Assembly (NCBI RefSeq): GCF_012933545.1
Contig: NZ_JAADJU010000003.1
Coordinates: forward strand, 62,001 to 126,000
Length of the DNA: 64,000 nt
Direction of reading: 5' to 3'
From: Rouxiella aceris
Lineage (GTDB): Bacteria; Pseudomonadota; Gammaproteobacteria; Enterobacterales; Enterobacteriaceae
Shown here: piece by piece, positions 8,171 to 15,632 of the stretch
Layout: every line of letters begins with the position of its first letter
How positions within the stretch are numbered: the stretch's first letter is position 1
Translations under genes and position numbers: made by a program
The notes under the pieces: model-generated
What the model was told of the DNA's origin: nothing
The model's input: only the letters and a program-made list of their open reading frames with translations
Databases searched by the model: none

Positions 8171-8243
8171 CGCTTCTCGCTTGTAAATAATTAGATAACG
8201 TCCGCAGGACAGCGGGCATAAATACACTTAATGGAGAAATAAA

Positions 8244-8831
8244 ATGACCACAATTAATCAAATCACTCATACACCCGTCACTGCCACTGAATCTGCCGCT
8301 GCCAGCAGCTCGGCGACGGCGGGCAGAGGGGCGATTGCCACACTGGAAAGCATGATCGCCATGCTGCAAACCATGAACAAAGAGATCCGCGATTTACAGC
8401 GTAACTTTGTTATTTCAAGCCAGGATGTTGCCGGTGAGAAAATATCGATCTTTATGACGACCAAAAGGGATGCCATTGAGCAAAATCATCAGGCTGCACG
8501 TCAACAAGCGGTAGGTAAAATGGTTGCCGGTGTTTTCTCGGTGGTGGGTTCATCAATGGGCGCAGCGTTTAAAAGCGAAGCAATCAGCAATGGAGCCGGT
8601 GGTATTGGCAAGATGGTAGAAGCTGGCCAGGGCCTGGATGCCGCCGATATCACCCGCGATGCGCAAAAGTTGGATCTACTGGGTGAATACCAGAGCAACG
8701 CCTCAGATAAGTTTAATAAGTATCTTGAAAATGCCGAAGATAAAGCCTCTGAGGCATCTCGCCAGATGCTGGATATGACTCGTGAGTTAATGAGTCTCCA
8801 GGAACGAATTATGTCGGTAGTGAAAATCTAA
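8244..8831 (+). CDS. SseD/EspB-like small T3SS translocator
   Basis: Protein of 195 residues, the same length as SseD. A long N-terminal amphipathic helix (ESMIAMLQTMNKEIRDLQRN) is followed by one weakly hydrophobic Gly-rich segment at about residues 90-125 (GKMVAGVFSVVGSSMGAAF), then a C-terminal coiled coil (ENAEDKASEASRQML). This is the EspB/SseD layout: the smaller pore subunit. It follows the 360-residue gene and precedes an SseE-like gene, as sseD precedes sseE in SPI-2. Confidence 0.8.
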   Translation: MTTINQITHTPVTATESAAASSSATAGRGAIATLESMIAMLQTMNKEIRDLQRNFVISSQDVAGEKISIFMTTKRDAIEQNHQAARQQAVGKMVAGVFSVVGSSMGAAFKSEAISNGAGGIGKMVEAGQGLDAADITRDAQKLDLLGEYQSNASDKFNKYLENAEDKASEASRQMLDMTRELMSLQERIMSVVKI

Positions 8832-8886
8832 TTGATCATTCAAGGTGGTAATGGCTCAGCCTTACCACCTACATAAGGAAATGAAA

Positions 8887-9306
8887 ATGACCGCATCGAG
8901 TCTTAAACCTGACGTCGTCAGCCAATATCTTCTTGCTCATGGCTACCAGCCACATATCGAAACCTTTGGCAAAACTGATTATATTATTGGCTCACGCATA
9001 AAAACCCCGGATTTTGAACTGGTCTATCGTATGGAGGACGGGCAACTGATTATTTGTGATTTTATTGCCTGCCGTGAAGGCGGCCAGTCAAATCGCGCGG
9101 TGATTGCGTTTATAAAACTTATTCATCAAATCGAACGTGCAGTACCGCAGATGCGACTGGTACGCGGCCTGCAGCCAGAAAGTTTACAGCCGGAAATCAA
9201 TGTGGTACGCCAGCGCCTGGCTAAGGCACTCATCGCCCAAGGGGCAAGCTGGCAGGATATTGACGGGGGATCCTGGCTGGTATATCCGAATAAATACCAT
9301 AAATAA
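8887..9306 (+). CDS. SseE-like protein of the SPI-2 translocon operon
   Basis: Protein of 139 residues from the ATG at 8887, selected because AAGGAA lies 7 bases upstream; the same frame is open from 8845. Matching features with SseE include LVYRMEDGQLIICDF (SseE: LVIYRIEAKEMIICEF) and a C-terminal LAKALIAQGASWQDIDGGSW (SseE: RKLLRILTVMGATFTQLDGD). The alpha/beta fold pattern is like class I T3SS chaperones. SseE's exact role is not settled; a chaperone function is probable. Confidence 0.78.
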   Translation: MTASSLKPDVVSQYLLAHGYQPHIETFGKTDYIIGSRIKTPDFELVYRMEDGQLIICDFIACREGGQSNRAVIAFIKLIHQIERAVPQMRLVRGLQPESLQPEINVVRQRLAKALIAQGASWQDIDGGSWLVYPNKYHK

Positions 9307-9334
9307 CCATTTTGCCGATCTGCTGGCAAATGGT
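9306..9334 (+). terminator. Hairpin after the sseE-like gene
   Basis: ACCATTTTGCC pairs with GGCAAATGGT, with one bulged T, around an 8-base loop, followed by GCTTTTAT. It probably ends or attenuates the translocon operon ahead of the effector candidate. Confidence 0.6.
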
Positions 9335-9369
9335 GCTTTTATCGCTTAATAGTCGCGATAGTTAACATG

Positions 9370-9386
9370 TACTGGTAAAACCAGTA
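9370..9386. promoter_or_regulatory. Palindrome upstream of the effector candidate
   Basis: TACTGGT and ACCAGTA form a perfect inverted repeat with a 3-base centre, followed by an AT-only stretch (AATATTTAATTTATTAAATT) and then the ribosome site. It sits 34 bases before the GTG start and may be an operator giving this gene its own control. Confidence 0.4.
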
Positions 9387-9419
9387 ATATTTAATTTATT
9401 AAATTAAAGGTGGTTTATT

Positions 9420-10715
9420 GTGTCTAAAATTACCAGTGCAATTTCAGCAATGTTTAGAAGTAACAGTAAAGCAGAGGAGGTCGCGGAGCCAAAAATCAGC
9501 CAGGCGCATAATAAAGCCGCCGAAGGAATGATTGGTCAAACGGTTGATACGCTCAAAAATGCGCAACCTCCAAAAATAACCGAAATGCCTGAGGCATTTA
9601 AACAAGTATTATCTGCAGCACCCGAGGCATTAGCTGAGGAAATAAAAAAGTATATGGCAGATAACGGTCTTAAATCGCTGTCCTTTGCCCAGGCCGATAT
9701 TAATGGTTGTATCTCGGCAGTGCGGACTATTACACTCGATGATGAACACCGTGGTATCAAACTTGAAAGCAGTGACGATAAATTGGCGAAAGCCAGCATA
9801 ATGTATTGCACAACGGCAGATCAAATGAATGATCTCAAACATCTGCTTTCAGACCATAAACCGATAAATCCAGACGAAGACGAAGCGCAGCCTAAATCCA
9901 GTTCAGATCACAGCCAGAATATACCCGCGCCGCTAATAGTATTACATGCCAGAACGAAGAGTAAAAGCAGGTTTGAACTGCCTGCTAAAAATAATAACCA
10001 GCCTCTGCGAGCTACTGATGAAATTAAGCCATTGAAAGATGATGCCAATAAAATACAGAGTCAGACGGATAGAGGTTTGGCAAACAAACCCAAGGGGATA
10101 CTTAAAAGTAGGCCTGTGAATCAAACGCCGAATCAGGCGGGTAGCGAGATAACAAACGCAGACAAGGTAAGCTTAAATACAGCATCAGCAAAAAAGAGTG
10201 TCAGGTTTGATCTGCCTGTTAAAAGGACTAAGCGCCAGGCGCCAAAAGCACCAGATAATATAAAGTCAGTAAAGAATGACGCAGATAAAAATAATAAACC
10301 GGCTGACTTGGCAAGCAATATAGCCTCCCGGCAGAAAGTTAAAATCGATCCATCAACGGGTAACGGTAACTTTGCATCTCCAGGTGTGGAGAGTAAAAAA
10401 ATCAATAAAACAGCCACCGATCTATTAAAAGCCATAAAAGAAAACGAGGAAAGAATAGCAGCCCTGGCAAATTTAGAAGCTGTAGCAGGTAATAATTCGC
10501 TTTTAAAGAGCAAGGCGGCTGAGCTAAGTGAGAAAATCCTGATACAACAAAAAAGGTATCAATATTGTGCGGCACTTAAAAGTAAAGGTGTGTACAAGGA
10601 TGAACCACTTAATAACGCCCAGGTGAAGAGATTAAATGAAATAATGACCGAGAGCAGACAGGAAATAACCAGATTAAAGGCTATCAGGACGACGTTGCAG
10701 CAACAGAAACAATAA
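9420..10715 (+). CDS. Candidate T3SS effector with PP1-docking-type motifs
   Basis: Protein of 431 residues starting at a GTG with AAAGGTGG upstream. Not recognised as a known family. The gene is clearly more AT-rich than the export genes after it. The middle (about 180-305) is basic and disordered-looking, with two related repeats: KSRFELPAK ... IKPLKDDANK and KSVRFDLPVK ... IKSVKNDADK. Residues 226-229 are GILK, a SILK-type motif. Residues 259-263 are KSVRF, an RVxF-type motif. These are the motifs that eukaryotic regulators use to bind protein phosphatase 1, and they occur in the usual order. The C-terminal 100 residues form a coiled coil. It occupies the place of the sseF/sseG effectors in SPI-2. 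Secretion and host targeting are inferred. Confidence 0.75.
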   Translation: MSKITSAISAMFRSNSKAEEVAEPKISQAHNKAAEGMIGQTVDTLKNAQPPKITEMPEAFKQVLSAAPEALAEEIKKYMADNGLKSLSFAQADINGCISAVRTITLDDEHRGIKLESSDDKLAKASIMYCTTADQMNDLKHLLSDHKPINPDEDEAQPKSSSDHSQNIPAPLIVLHARTKSKSRFELPAKNNNQPLRATDEIKPLKDDANKIQSQTDRGLANKPKGILKSRPVNQTPNQAGSEITNADKVSLNTASAKKSVRFDLPVKRTKRQAPKAPDNIKSVKNDADKNNKPADLASNIASRQKVKIDPSTGNGNFASPGVESKKINKTATDLLKAIKENEERIAALANLEAVAGNNSLLKSKAAELSEKILIQQKRYQYCAALKSKGVYKDEPLNNAQVKRLNEIMTESRQEITRLKAIRTTLQQQKQ

Positions 10716-10746
10716 ATTCATCATGGTAAGATGAATTAAAAAAGTA

Positions 10747-10780
10747 CCCCCCGTGAAAGTCAGCGGCTCTCACCGGGGGG
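10747..10780. terminator. GC-rich hairpin after the effector gene
   Basis: CCCCCCGTGA pairs with TCACCGGGGGG (one bulge) around a 13-base loop. An A-run precedes it on the plus strand, so a T-run follows on the minus strand. On the plus strand only CTTTCAG follows. It separates the effector gene from the sctRSTU block. Confidence 0.6.
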
Positions 10781-10816
10781 CTTTCAGTAAAAATAACAAA
10801 AGTCTTAATCTAAAAA

Positions 10817-10892
10817 TTAGGGTCTGCACCTGATACTCCCGGCATTGGCGGTCGCGGATAATGTGGGCAACTTCCTTATCCCCGGACCCTAA
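10817..10892 (+). promoter_or_regulatory. Nested hairpin in the sctR leader
   Basis: TTAGGGTC (10817-10824) is complementary to GACCCTAA (10885-10892), and an inner pair GGATAA (10856-10861)/TTATCC (10876-10881) would fold inside it. The outer arm ends two bases before the sctR start codon, so the fold would cover the ribosome-binding region. It may control translation of the export gate; no known element was recognised. Confidence 0.4.
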
Positions 10893-10894
10893 TA

Positions 10895-11545
10895 ATGGCG
10901 ATATTTGACCAACCATTACAGATGATCGTACTGCTGTTTGCGCTATCGATCATGCCGCTGCTCATTGTCTTAGGCACCTCTTTTCTTAAGCTTTCGGTGG
11001 TTTTTGCCCTGTTGCGTAACGCATTGGGTATTCAACAGATCCCGCCAAATATCGCGTTATATGGCCTGGCCATGGTGCTCACGCTATTTATCATGGCGCC
11101 GGTGGGCATGGAGATCCAGGACAACCTGGGCAGCAACCCGGTAAAGATTGAATCCCCGGCGTTTATTCAGCAGGTTGAGTCTGGCATTTTTGCCCCTTAT
11201 CGCGAATTTCTTGAGCGTAATACCGCTCCGGAACAGGTGCATTTTTTTGCCGATATTGGCCACCAAATCTGGCCAGAAAAGTATCAGCAGCGCATACCTG
11301 ATAATTCCTTATTGGTGATGATGCCCGCCTTTACCGTTAGCCAACTGATTGAAGCCTTTAAGATTGGTTTGCTGCTGTTCCTGCCTTTTATTGCCATCGA
11401 TCTGGTGGTATCCAACGTGCTGTTGGCGATGGGCATGATGATGGTGTCGCCAATGACCATATCCATGCCACTTAAATTATTGGTGTTTGTGCTAATGGGC
11501 GGCTGGGAGAAGTTGTTGAGCCAGCTGGTCCTCTCCTTTTCGTAA
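10895..11545 (+). CDS. sctR: T3SS export-gate protein SctR (SsaR-like)
   Basis: Protein of 216 residues, one longer than SsaR. Conserved family stretches include TSFLKLSVVFALLRNALGIQ near the N-terminus and MGMMMVSPMTISMPLKLLVF near the C-terminus. Four membrane segments flank a periplasmic loop of about 100 residues. SctR forms the five-subunit core of the export gate in the inner membrane with SctS and SctT. It resembles SsaR more than flagellar FliP, which supports an SPI-2-type system. It is the first gene of sctRSTU. Confidence 0.96.
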   Translation: MAIFDQPLQMIVLLFALSIMPLLIVLGTSFLKLSVVFALLRNALGIQQIPPNIALYGLAMVLTLFIMAPVGMEIQDNLGSNPVKIESPAFIQQVESGIFAPYREFLERNTAPEQVHFFADIGHQIWPEKYQQRIPDNSLLVMMPAFTVSQLIEAFKIGLLLFLPFIAIDLVVSNVLLAMGMMMVSPMTISMPLKLLVFVLMGGWEKLLSQLVLSFS

Positions 11546-11559
11546 CCACGGGATTAATA

Positions 11560-11829
11560 ATGAGCGAAGCGATGATAACCCAGTTGGCCAGTCAAATGAT
11601 GTGGCTGGTGCTGATGCTGTCTCTGCCTGTGGTGGTGGTGGCTTCAATGGTGGGGGTGATGATCAGCCTGCTGCAGGCATTAACCCAGGTTCAGGAGCAG
11701 ACGATTCAGTTTTTGGTCAAGCTGGTGGCCGTCTGTATCACCCTGGCGGTGACCTATCACTGGATGGGCGATGTATTGCTCAACTACGCCGGTCTGGCGT
11801 TTGACCAAATTACCCTGATGCGTGAATAA
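11560..11829 (+). CDS. sctS: T3SS export-gate protein SctS (SsaS-like)
   Basis: Protein of 89 residues with two membrane hairpins and the family text LQALTQVQEQTIQFLVKLVA. SctS subunits pack around the SctR/SctT core and help close the export channel. Length and sequence agree with SsaS (88 residues). The start follows sctR by 14 bases. Confidence 0.95.
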   Translation: MSEAMITQLASQMMWLVLMLSLPVVVVASMVGVMISLLQALTQVQEQTIQFLVKLVAVCITLAVTYHWMGDVLLNYAGLAFDQITLMRE

Positions 11830-11830
11830 C

Positions 11831-12604
11831 ATGATGCAGTGGACTCAATGGATGCCGATCCTTGGCCTGTGCATGTTACGCCCACTCGGTGTGTTCCTGC
11901 TTATGCCGTTATTTAGCGCCTCCAATCTTGGCGGCATGCTGATCCGCAACAGTTTGTTGCTGGTGATCGCGCTGCCGTTACTACCGGTTTATGCCCACTG
12001 GCAATTACCCGCTGGCGGGGCCTGGGGTTATGTGATGCTGGCCATTGGTGAACTGTGCATCGGCCTGGTGATTGGCTTTTGCGCCGCCATCCCTTTCTGG
12101 GCGCTGGATATGGCCGGGTTTCTGATTGATACCATGCGTGGTTCTTCTATGGCCAGCGTGCTTAACCCAATGTTAGGGCAGCAATCGTCGCTGTTTGGCA
12201 TGTTGTTTACCCAGGTGTTTAGCGTGCTGTTTTTGATGAGCGGATGTTTTAACGAACTGATCAGCGCCATCTACCAGTCCTATGTCACGCTGCCGCCAGG
12301 TGGGGCGCTGAATTACAGCCACGATGCGCTGGCATTTCTTAGCCGCCAATGGCAGTTGATGTATGAGCTGTGCCTGCGCTTCTCCATGCCGGCCATTGTG
12401 GTGATCATGCTGGTGGATATGGCGATGGGGCTGATCAACCGCTCGGCGCAACAGCTTAATGTGTTCTTTCTGGCTATGCCGATTAAAAGCGCCTTTGCCC
12501 TGCTGATGCTGATAATCAGTTTTAATTTTGCCTTCAATGGTTTTCGTGAATATAGCGCCAATTTTAGCCATTTAAGCCACAGCCTGCTGGAGGTGTTCCG
12601 ATGA
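11831..12604 (+). CDS. sctT: T3SS export-gate protein SctT (SsaT-like)
   Basis: Hydrophobic protein of 257 residues from the ATG at 11831; a GTG at 11822 inside sctS would add three residues, and neither has a strong ribosome site. Family text includes RPLGVFLLMPLFSASNLGG and FWALDMAGFLIDTMRGSSMA. SctT caps the SctR5 ring and contacts SctU. It overlaps sctU by four bases (ATGA), so the two are coupled. Confidence 0.94.
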   Translation: MMQWTQWMPILGLCMLRPLGVFLLMPLFSASNLGGMLIRNSLLLVIALPLLPVYAHWQLPAGGAWGYVMLAIGELCIGLVIGFCAAIPFWALDMAGFLIDTMRGSSMASVLNPMLGQQSSLFGMLFTQVFSVLFLMSGCFNELISAIYQSYVTLPPGGALNYSHDALAFLSRQWQLMYELCLRFSMPAIVVIMLVDMAMGLINRSAQQLNVFFLAMPIKSAFALLMLIISFNFAFNGFREYSANFSHLSHSLLEVFR

Positions 12605-13659
12605 GTGAAAAAACGGAAAAGCCGACACAGAAAAAAATCCGCGATTCGCGCAAAAAAGGCCAGGTGGCGAAAAGCGCCGAGATCACCAGCGGCATGCAGT
12701 TGGTGATGGTGCTGGGATATTTCTGTCTCGAAGGACCGGCACTGTGGCGAGCGTTGCAAAATCTGCAGGAACTGGCGATTAGCGCCGTCAATCAGGATCT
12801 CTCCTTTGGGCTGAGCCTGTTTATGGCTGCCTTTCGTGACCTGATGATCCGTTTTGTCGGTGGTATCGCCGTGTTACTGATATTTAGCGCAATTCTGACC
12901 ATTACTGCGCAGATAGGTCCACTGCTGGCAACAGAAGCCCTAAAGCCATCGTTTAAGAAACTGAATGTCGTCGCCAATCTCAAAAATATGTTTTCAATGA
13001 AAAACCTGTTTGAGTTCACTAAGTCGGTGTTGAAGGTCTCGATGCTGTCGCTGATTTTTTACTATCTGCTGCGACAAAACACACCGTCGATTCAGTTTTT
13101 GCCGCTGCATCCTATCACTACCGGATTAGAGGTATGCGTAAAACTGCTGTTTTGGATGTGCCTGACGCTGATTGGTTTTTATGTGGTCATCGGTATCGCC
13201 GATATCGCCTTCCAGAAATATGACAACACCAAGAAGATGATGATGTCCCTTGAGGATATCAAGCAAGAGAACAAAAACTCCGAAGGCAATCCGGAAATCA
13301 AACAAAAGCGTAAAGAAATTCACCGTGAAATTCAGAGCGGGAGTCTGGCGTCCAATGTGGCCAAATCGACGGCCGTAGTACGTAACCCGACCCATATCGC
13401 TGTGTGTTTGTACTACCACCCGGAAACCACGCCGTTGCCGCAGGTGATTGAGATGGGACGCGATAAACGTGCCCTGCATATTGTGCGCCTGGCGGAGAAA
13501 GCCGGGGTACCCATTGTGGAGAACATCCAGGTTGCTCGTGGCCTGGCGGCAGGAACCAAAGTCGGAGGCTATATCCCTGCCGAGTTATTCGAACCCGTTG
13601 CGCAAGTGCTACGACTGGCAATGAAAATTGATTATGACGATGATGATGATGAAAACTAA
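12601..13659 (+). CDS. sctU: T3SS autocleaving export switch SctU (SsaU-like)
   Basis: Protein of 352 residues, the same length as SsaU. It has four membrane segments in the first 210 residues and a cytoplasmic C-terminal domain. The NPTH autocleavage site is at residues 262-265, so the substrate-switch mechanism should be intact. The start MSEKTEKPTQKKIRDSRKKG is typical. The C-terminus ends with a run of five Asp codons, and that same DNA supplies the start codons of the next gene in another frame. Confidence 0.96.
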   Translation: MSEKTEKPTQKKIRDSRKKGQVAKSAEITSGMQLVMVLGYFCLEGPALWRALQNLQELAISAVNQDLSFGLSLFMAAFRDLMIRFVGGIAVLLIFSAILTITAQIGPLLATEALKPSFKKLNVVANLKNMFSMKNLFEFTKSVLKVSMLSLIFYYLLRQNTPSIQFLPLHPITTGLEVCVKLLFWMCLTLIGFYVVIGIADIAFQKYDNTKKMMMSLEDIKQENKNSEGNPEIKQKRKEIHREIQSGSLASNVAKSTAVVRNPTHIAVCLYYHPETTPLPQVIEMGRDKRALHIVRLAEKAGVPIVENIQVARGLAAGTKVGGYIPAELFEPVAQVLRLAMKIDYDDDDDEN

Positions 13660-14581
13660 CTTCAACCCTATGATTATTTTGTTTTTTTGTATACTGCTCA
13701 ACGGGTGTGCCCAGCCTTTTCCCTGGTTCGGCGATAGCCCGCCGGAGAAAAAGCCCCGTCCGGCAGTGGTGTGGAACGCCACCGATCCGGCGGTGGCATC
13801 AGTGGCGGCATTAAATGCTTTTCCTGCCGTCCCTGCCAGCGTTGAGGCAATGAATAGCTTCCCGGCAGTCCCTCTGAACTGGACAACGGCGGAAGGTTCG
13901 CTGTCTGAGAAAGCGCTGGCGGCCAAAAATGCCGCCAGCGGCAAGCCGCAGGCTATTGCCCCGCCGCGGCGAACGTCGTCTGCGTTGCGCGGGAAAAATA
14001 CAAGTCAGTTCCATCCGATGATTGCGAAAATTTCCGACGAAGTAGGGGTGGATGAGGATTTGTTGCATGCAATGATCAAAGTGGAATCCAACTATCAGTC
14101 GCATGCGGTATCGCACAAGGGCGCGCGCGGGTTGTTGCAGGTGATGCCTGCCACCGGCAAGCGTTTTGGTTATAGCAACTTGATGGATCCGGAAGAAAAC
14201 CTGCGTGCCGGTGCCACTTATATGAAGTGGTTGATTGAGCATTTTGATAATGATTTAACCCTGGCGCTGGCGGGGTATAACGCCGGGGAAGGGGCGGTAC
14301 GCAAGTACGGCAGAAAGGTACCGCCTTATAAAGAGACCCGTAACTATGTAAAAAAAGTACTGGGGCATTATCAACAACCAATGGCCGAGGATAAAAAAGT
14401 GGCTAGAGTATTGCCAAAACCGCCCATGCAGGCGCAGGAAAGTATCACCGCTACGGTAGAGACTGCGGAAATGAGCACCAAAGACCTGACCAGTAAGCTG
14501 CTTGGTTTACTGATTTCCCGTCCGAATAACTCGGCGCAGAGCTCCCATACCGGACTGACGGGTGAACATGCGGTACTGTGA
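13634..14581 (+). CDS. Lipoprotein lytic transglycosylase linked to the T3SS
   Basis: Up to 315 residues. Several in-frame ATG codons (13634, 13640-13649) lie inside the end of sctU, so the exact start is uncertain. A lipoprotein signal with lipobox LLNGC is clear. Residues 45-90 form a Pro/Ala linker with a repeated unit NAFPAVP / NSFPAVP. The SLT domain (about 125-250) has the catalytic Glu in IKVESNYQSHAV, plus KGARGLLQVMPAT and AGYNAGEGAVRKYG. Such enzymes open peptidoglycan so that the secretion machine can cross the wall. Most T3SS transglycosylases (IagB, EtgA) are about 150-residue soluble proteins; this one is longer and membrane-anchored. Confidence 0.88.
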   Translation: MTMMMMKTNFNPMIILFFCILLNGCAQPFPWFGDSPPEKKPRPAVVWNATDPAVASVAALNAFPAVPASVEAMNSFPAVPLNWTTAEGSLSEKALAAKNAASGKPQAIAPPRRTSSALRGKNTSQFHPMIAKISDEVGVDEDLLHAMIKVESNYQSHAVSHKGARGLLQVMPATGKRFGYSNLMDPEENLRAGATYMKWLIEHFDNDLTLALAGYNAGEGAVRKYGRKVPPYKETRNYVKKVLGHYQQPMAEDKKVARVLPKPPMQAQESITATVETAEMSTKDLTSKLLGLLISRPNNSAQSSHTGLTGEHAVL

Positions 14582-14598
14582 TCGCGGCAAATTTTTAT

Positions 14599-15510
14599 CT
14601 AGGCGGGCAATAACCCGGCCTGCTGCAAAATAATATCGACCTGCGCTTTTTTGCTCTCACTGAGTGGTTGTGCCGGGCGCAGAGAATAAACCGGTACATC
14701 AAGGCCAACCCGTTGGATAGCGTATTTGATCACATTGTAAAATGGCGTATCCAACGCGTAGAGAGGGGGTAACCAGGAGAGTTGCTGTTGTAGCGCCACG
14801 GCTTTGGCGAGGTCATTATCCTGCCAGGCCTGATAAATGCCGCAGGTCAGTTGCGGAGCAAAATTGGCGCTGGCCGGGATCGCCCCGGCGCCACCGAGGA
14901 TCAGCGTGCCAAACAGATATTCATCATAACCGGCGAATACGGCAAAATCGGGGCGCACGGGTTTGACGGCATGCAGGGTTTCGCGGATATGATTGAGGCT
15001 GTCTACCGTGTCTTTTAGCCCGACGATATTAGGATAATTTTCTGCCAGCCGTTTGATCACCGCCACCGGGATAGACTGGCCGCTGAGCGCCGGAAAGTTA
15101 TAAATAATTATCGGTAGATCGAGGTTTTCCGCCAGATAACGGTAATGCAAATAGAGATTCTCTTCACTTAGCGGGTTGTAGTAGGGATTGACCACCACCA
15201 CGCCGTCGGCACCGACACTTTTGGCGTGACGGGCAAAACGCAGGGTGGCATCGCTCCCAGGATGGGCGGCACCAATCAACACCGGCACGCGTTTATTGAC
15301 ATACTGAGTGCAGAATTCCGCCACTTCCAGCCGCAGTTCGTCGGACATATGGGCAAACTCCCCGGCGCTACCGAGAAAGAACAAGCCGTTAACCCCCCCG
15401 GCGAGGGTGAAATCAATCAGACGTTGCATAGCCTGGCGATCGAGCCGGGCGTTGGCATCAAGCAGTGTGGCAACCGGCGGGATCACGCCGTGAAACAGAG
15501 GTGTGGACAT
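14599..15510 (-). CDS. DapA/NanA-family aldolase or synthase
   Basis: Protein of 303 residues from the ATG at 15510 (GGAGA upstream). It has the TIM-barrel pattern of the dihydrodipicolinate synthase/N-acetylneuraminate lyase family: FFLGSAGEFAHMS for substrate carboxylate binding, NYP-type tyrosine in IIIYNFPALSGQ, and the Schiff-base Lys in NIVGLKDTVDS. The family splits or forms bonds to pyruvate or related keto acids. It is the last gene of the operon that holds the dipeptide-type ABC transporter and a gamma-glutamyltransferase-type enzyme, so it is probably catabolic. The substrate is unknown. Confidence 0.85.
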   Translation of the reverse strand: MSTPLFHGVIPPVATLLDANARLDRQAMQRLIDFTLAGGVNGLFFLGSAGEFAHMSDELRLEVAEFCTQYVNKRVPVLIGAAHPGSDATLRFARHAKSVGADGVVVVNPYYNPLSEENLYLHYRYLAENLDLPIIIYNFPALSGQSIPVAVIKRLAENYPNIVGLKDTVDSLNHIRETLHAVKPVRPDFAVFAGYDEYLFGTLILGGAGAIPASANFAPQLTCGIYQAWQDNDLAKAVALQQQLSWLPPLYALDTPFYNVIKYAIQRVGLDVPVYSLRPAQPLSESKKAQVDIILQQAGLLPA

Positions 15511-15544
15511 CGGGCTTCTCCATAAATGAACGGTATTATCATTT

Positions 15545-15561
15545 ATAGAACGATGTTTCAT
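15545..15561 (-). promoter_or_regulatory. Operator-like palindrome before the DapA-family gene
   Basis: An imperfect palindrome, ATAGAACGATGTTTCAT, lies in an AT-rich stretch about 35-50 bases before the start codon. Its shape recalls IclR/KdgR-type sites. It could mark a promoter internal to the operon. This is a weak call. Confidence 0.3.
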
Positions 15562-15586
15562 TTTTATAAATAGCCGGGTAACAATT

Positions 15587-15619
15587 ACAGCGCTTTAACC
15601 GGAGAAGTTGAAGCGCTGT
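15587..15619 (-). terminator. Long hairpin between the gamma-glutamyltransferase and aldolase genes
   Basis: ACAGCGCTTTAAC pairs with GTTGAAGCGCTGT along 13 positions (one T-G pair) around a 7-base loop. On the minus strand it is followed by AATTGTTACC, so there is no proper T-run. It may protect the upstream mRNA or reduce readthrough inside the operon. Confidence 0.5.
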
Positions 15620-15632
15620 CACATCTTTGCTG

